Shown here piece by piece: positions 61,504 through 64,000 of a stretch of DNA of 64,000 nucleotides. The notes below the pieces were generated by a model. That model ran no database searches, was not told where the DNA came from, and worked only from the letters and a program-made list of their open reading frames with translations. The stretch lies in contig CAVYXK010000017.1 in the NCBI GenBank assembly GCA_963772445.1, forward strand, positions 248,001 to 312,000. The letters are read 5' to 3'. The number at the start of each line of letters is the position of its first letter. Position 1 is the stretch's first letter. The DNA is from CAVYXK01 sp963772445 (GTDB taxonomy: Bacteria > Pseudomonadota > Alphaproteobacteria > Acetobacterales > Acetobacteraceae). A program made the translations under genes and the position numbers.

Positions 61504-61881
61504 TCAGGCGTGAATTCCGGCGTCAACCGCATCGATGTATTCGAGTACCTCGTCGGCCCGCCCGCTCAGCACGAGATGCATTGGCGTCTGGCCGGAGAAG
61601 CCGGGCAGAGGCTCGGACCGGTACCAGGCATAAGCCATCATGACGGAACCGAAGCGCGGGGCGACCTTGTTGAGGATCTCGACCATCTCGCGCAGGCGGC
61701 GCTGCGTTCTGTCTGACCGAATCCGCTCCTTTCGCTGGACGGCGTCTCGCCCAAGGCCGGCCGAGCGCGCGACCTCCTCGCTCGTGGTCCTCAACTCCCT
61801 GGCGATCTTCCGCGGAGCAAAGAACCCCTCGTCAGCGAATTGCAACAGATCCATGGCTGGCTCATCACCCGTCTGCCACAT
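61504..61881 (-). CDS. Xre/MbcA/ParS-type antitoxin
   Basis: 125 residues. An N-terminal helix-turn-helix-like part (FAPRKIARELRTTSEEVARS, AGLGRDAVQ) is followed by the toxin-binding domain known from DUF2384: RRLREMVEILNKVAPRFGSV, MMAYAWYRSEPLPGFSGQTP and HLVLSGRADEVLEYIDAV. The antitoxin gene precedes the toxin, as usual for RES-Xre pairs, and would repress its own promoter upstream of 61881. Confidence 0.85.
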   Translation of the reverse strand: MWQTGDEPAMDLLQFADEGFFAPRKIARELRTTSEEVARSAGLGRDAVQRKERIRSDRTQRRLREMVEILNKVAPRFGSVMMAYAWYRSEPLPGFSGQTPMHLVLSGRADEVLEYIDAVDAGIHA

Positions 61882-62090
61882 AGTCCGACGCTATTTAGCG
61901 TCAGATCATGCGCAAATCAAGGGTCCGCCACACTCGTACGTCGTTGCCCCGCCTCAGGGCTTTGCCGGCGATCGGCCGCTGCAGGGTGTGCAGAAGCCAG
62001 GCTCGGCCCAGACCCGGCGCGATGAGGCGAACGTCAGGTTTCGCGGCACCGTGCCCGAAAACGGACTGGCCGGCTGCCACCCTGAGCGGT

Positions 62091-62923
62091 CGTCGGACAG
62101 GCCCGCTGGTATTACGGAGCCGCGAGACTCAACCGGATATTGCCGAACGGATCGAGCGCGGCAACAGCGGTGTGCGGCACAAGGCAGGTTGCGTCGTATT
62201 CCTGCACGATGAGGGGGCCTTTGCGTGGATCGCCGGCCAATCCGGCGCGATCGGTCACCGGCACCTCGATCCAACCAGAGCCGGCGAACCAGGCGCGCCG
62301 GCTCGAGGGCACTTGGGCAGTCGCCGGAGCGATGGCGGACGGCAGTCGTGGCCGATCGGGGATGCCGCGGGCGATGACCGAAAGCCCGACGATCTCCACC
62401 GGTTCGTCTGGGGGCGCGCGGAAGCCGTAGGTGCGTTCGTGCTCTTCGGCAAACAGCCTCGGCAGCGCCTGCAGGAGTACGGCGGGGTCCTGGTCCGGCA
62501 TTGTAACCGAGATTTCGCTGGACTGGCCGAGATAGCGCGCCAGAGCGGCGCGGCGGAAGGCACGCGCCGAGGGCAGGAAACCGTCTCGTTGCAGACGTTC
62601 GTTGCCGGCAGCGGCGAGTGCATCAAGTGCCGCAGCGAACTCTGCTGCATCCAGTGCGTCGGCACGCGCACGCAGGGTGCGCGTTGCGTGATGCTCGGTG
62701 TCGGCCACCAGCAGTCCGAAGGCGCTGAACACGCCGGGCATCGGCGGCACGATGACGCGGCTGATGCCCAGCTCGGCGGCGATCCAGGCACCGAACAGCG
62801 GGCCGTTGCCACCGAATGCCAGCAGCGCGAACTGCCGCGGGTCGCGTCCGCGCTCCACCGAGACGGCGCGGATCGCCCGCATCATGTTCGCCGAGGCCAC
62901 GCGCAACATGCCGGCAGCGGCGT
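62091..62923. repeat. Right copy of the hydantoinase repeat
   Basis: Same orientation as 60066-60902, inside the 3' end of the larger hydantoinase gene. Differences are scattered substitutions, so the duplication is not very recent or the left copy drifted after losing function. Confidence 0.85.
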
Positions 62924-64000
62924 CTTCGACCGAGCAGCCGAGGGGTCGCGCCAGTCGCTCTGCCACGGCGGCGCGCGCAGCCTCGGCGTGCAACGGCAGC
63001 GCACCGCCGGCGAGGCCAGCCGGGTCGAGATAGCCCAGTACGAGGTTGCAGTCGGTGATGGTGGGCTCGGTGCCACCCATACCGTAACACACGGGACCTG
63101 GATCGGCGCCGGCACTCTCCGGCCCGACCTTCGGCGCGCCCCCGGCATCGAGCCGGCATATCGAGCCACCGCCGGCGCCTACCTCGGCGAGGTCGATGGC
63201 GGGTAGTTTCAACATGTAGCCGGCACCGACTAGCAGGCGCGAGCCGGCCATCACGCCGGCGCCGACCTCCAGCGCCTCGGTCAGCACTACCTCGCCGTTC
63301 TCAACGAGACCGGCCTTGGCGGTGGTGCCGCCCATGTCGAAGGTGATGATGCGCGGCTCGTTGAGCTGTATAGCCAAAGCCGCCCCGCCCACCACGCCGG
63401 CAGCGGGACCGCTTTCGATAATGTGCACCGGCTGGGCGGCGGCGAAGTCGGCGGCGGCCAGCCCACCGTTCGATTGCATGAGCTGGAGCGGCGCGGCGAT
63501 GCCGAGCGCGTGCAGCCGCGCGGCAAGCGCGGTGAGGTAGGCGCGCGCCACCGGCTGCACGTAGGCGTTGATTACCGTCGTGCTGGTGCGCGGGTATTCC
63601 TTGATCTCCGGCAGGATCTCGTGGCTGACGGAGATTGCGAGGTCGGGTAGTGCGGCCCGTACACGCGCGGCGACGGCGCGTTCGTGCTCGGGATTGGCAT
63701 AGCTGTGCAGCAGGCAGATCGCCAGGCTCTCCACGTGCTCGGCGCGCAACAGCGCAACGGCGGCATCGACGCTGGCCATATCCAGCGGCACAGCGACCGA
63801 CCCGTCGGGCCGCATTTTCTCGACGACCTCCAACCGGAGTCGGCGCTCCACCAATGCCGGCGGCTTGGTCCAACTGATGTCGTACAGGCGCGGTATCCTG
63901 AGATCACGGATATCGAGCAGGTCGCGGAATCCGTGTGTCGTGATCAGCGCGGTGCGCGCGCCTCGGCCTTCGAGAACGGCGTTGGAGCCGATTGTCGTGC
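62112..64000 (-). CDS. Hydantoinase A/5-oxoprolinase-type subunit, 5' end outside window
   Basis: The frame is open to the right edge: before residue V-E-R-R-L it reads TIGSNAVLEGRGARTALITT, HGFRDLLDIRDLRIPRLYDI, the conserved N-terminal part of HyuA proteins. Further motifs are AYVQPVARAYLTALAARLHA, LQLMQSNGGLAAADFAAAQP, ESGPAAGVVGGA, TFDMGGTTAK and AFGGNGPLFGA. The family, with a HyuB partner not seen here, hydrolyses hydantoins or 5-oxoproline with ATP. At least 629 residues are visible; only the first few are missing. Confidence 0.9.
   Translation of the reverse strand, partial: TTIGSNAVLEGRGARTALITTHGFRDLLDIRDLRIPRLYDISWTKPPALVERRLRLEVVEKMRPDGSVAVPLDMASVDAAVALLRAEHVESLAICLLHSYANPEHERAVAARVRAALPDLAISVSHEILPEIKEYPRTSTTVINAYVQPVARAYLTALAARLHALGIAAPLQLMQSNGGLAAADFAAAQPVHIIESGPAAGVVGGAALAIQLNEPRIITFDMGGTTAKAGLVENGEVVLTEALEVGAGVMAGSRLLVGAGYMLKLPAIDLAEVGAGGGSICRLDAGGAPKVGPESAGADPGPVCYGMGGTEPTITDCNLVLGYLDPAGLAGGALPLHAEAARAAVAERLARPLGCSVEDAAAGMLRVASANMMRAIRAVSVERGRDPRQFALLAFGGNGPLFGAWIAAELGISRVIVPPMPGVFSAFGLLVADTEHHATRTLRARADALDAAEFAAALDALAAAGNERLQRDGFLPSARAFRRAALARYLGQSSEISVTMPDQDPAVLLQALPRLFAEEHERTYGFRAPPDEPVEIVGLSVIARGIPDRPRLPSAIAPATAQVPSSRRAWFAGSGWIEVPVTDRAGLAGDPRKGPLIVQEYDATCLVPHTAVAALDPFGNIRLSLAAP

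Noticed and set aside
60417..63206. Long plus-strand frames opposite hydantoinase (up to 432 residues)
   Set aside because: Antisense shadows; their similarity to each other only reflects the hyuA repeat.
1..64000. CRISPR arrays, rRNA and tRNA genes
   Set aside because: No regularly spaced repeats and no rRNA or tRNA sequence were found on reading either strand; the repeats seen are mobile elements or short motifs.

Overview
The window is high-GC DNA from what looks like an alphaproteobacterium, most likely Acetobacteraceae/Rhodospirillales. I infer this from the housekeeping order mrcA-prfB-aroE-coaE-dnaQ, the base composition and the relatives of the phage and insertion-sequence proteins; there is no rRNA gene to confirm it. 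I saw no tRNA, rRNA or CRISPR array.

Bases 1-6020 are chromosomal: a 5'-cut class A penicillin-binding protein, release factor 2 with an intact programmed +1 frameshift, shikimate dehydrogenase, dephospho-CoA kinase, a DnaQ-type exonuclease, and a convergent receiver-like protein that lacks the phosphoacceptor aspartate.

Bases about 6100-43500 hold the structural and lysis block of a contractile-tailed prophage, all on the + strand: terminase, portal, scaffold, capsid, connectors, a tail spike, sheath, tube, tail-assembly chaperone with a -1 slippery site, tape measure, LysM/hub/spike/wedge/J/I baseplate proteins, a long set of fibronectin-, glycine-rich and esterase-type fibres, a glycosyltransferase, holin-like proteins and a papain-like peptidase. 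No integrase or repressor is visible. The block looks defective. The capsid, a connector, the spike, a GpU-like protein, the gp25-like wedge and the glycosyltransferase each carry a single-base frame break; the tape measure is split by an insertion sequence with a CTAG duplication; a lipoprotein has lost its start codon. An IS66-type element with an 8-bp duplication sits among the fibre genes and itself carries an antisense, ORF-less group II intron. The block ends with a 22-residue repeat peptide, a strong terminator and a DUF6065-like gene.

Bases about 44400-55100 are a graveyard of mobile DNA: a cysI fragment, an IS1634-type transposase cut by an IS3-type element, and two inverted fragments of that IS3 element joined at a 25-bp palindrome. 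Both IS3 fragments carry a copy of the same 1889-bp group IIC intron, placed on opposite arms of a palindromic target. One also carries a second group II intron with a third group II intron nested between its domains V and VI (a twintron). Every intron-encoded reverse transcriptase here is broken.

Bases 55400-64000 return to chromosomal or island genes: a TauE/SafE permease behind a structured leader, a three-gene envelope-type cluster (lipoprotein, lysozyme-like protein, membrane protein), a RES-Xre toxin-antitoxin pair lying between a partial and a larger copy of a hydantoinase A gene, and that larger copy running off the right edge.
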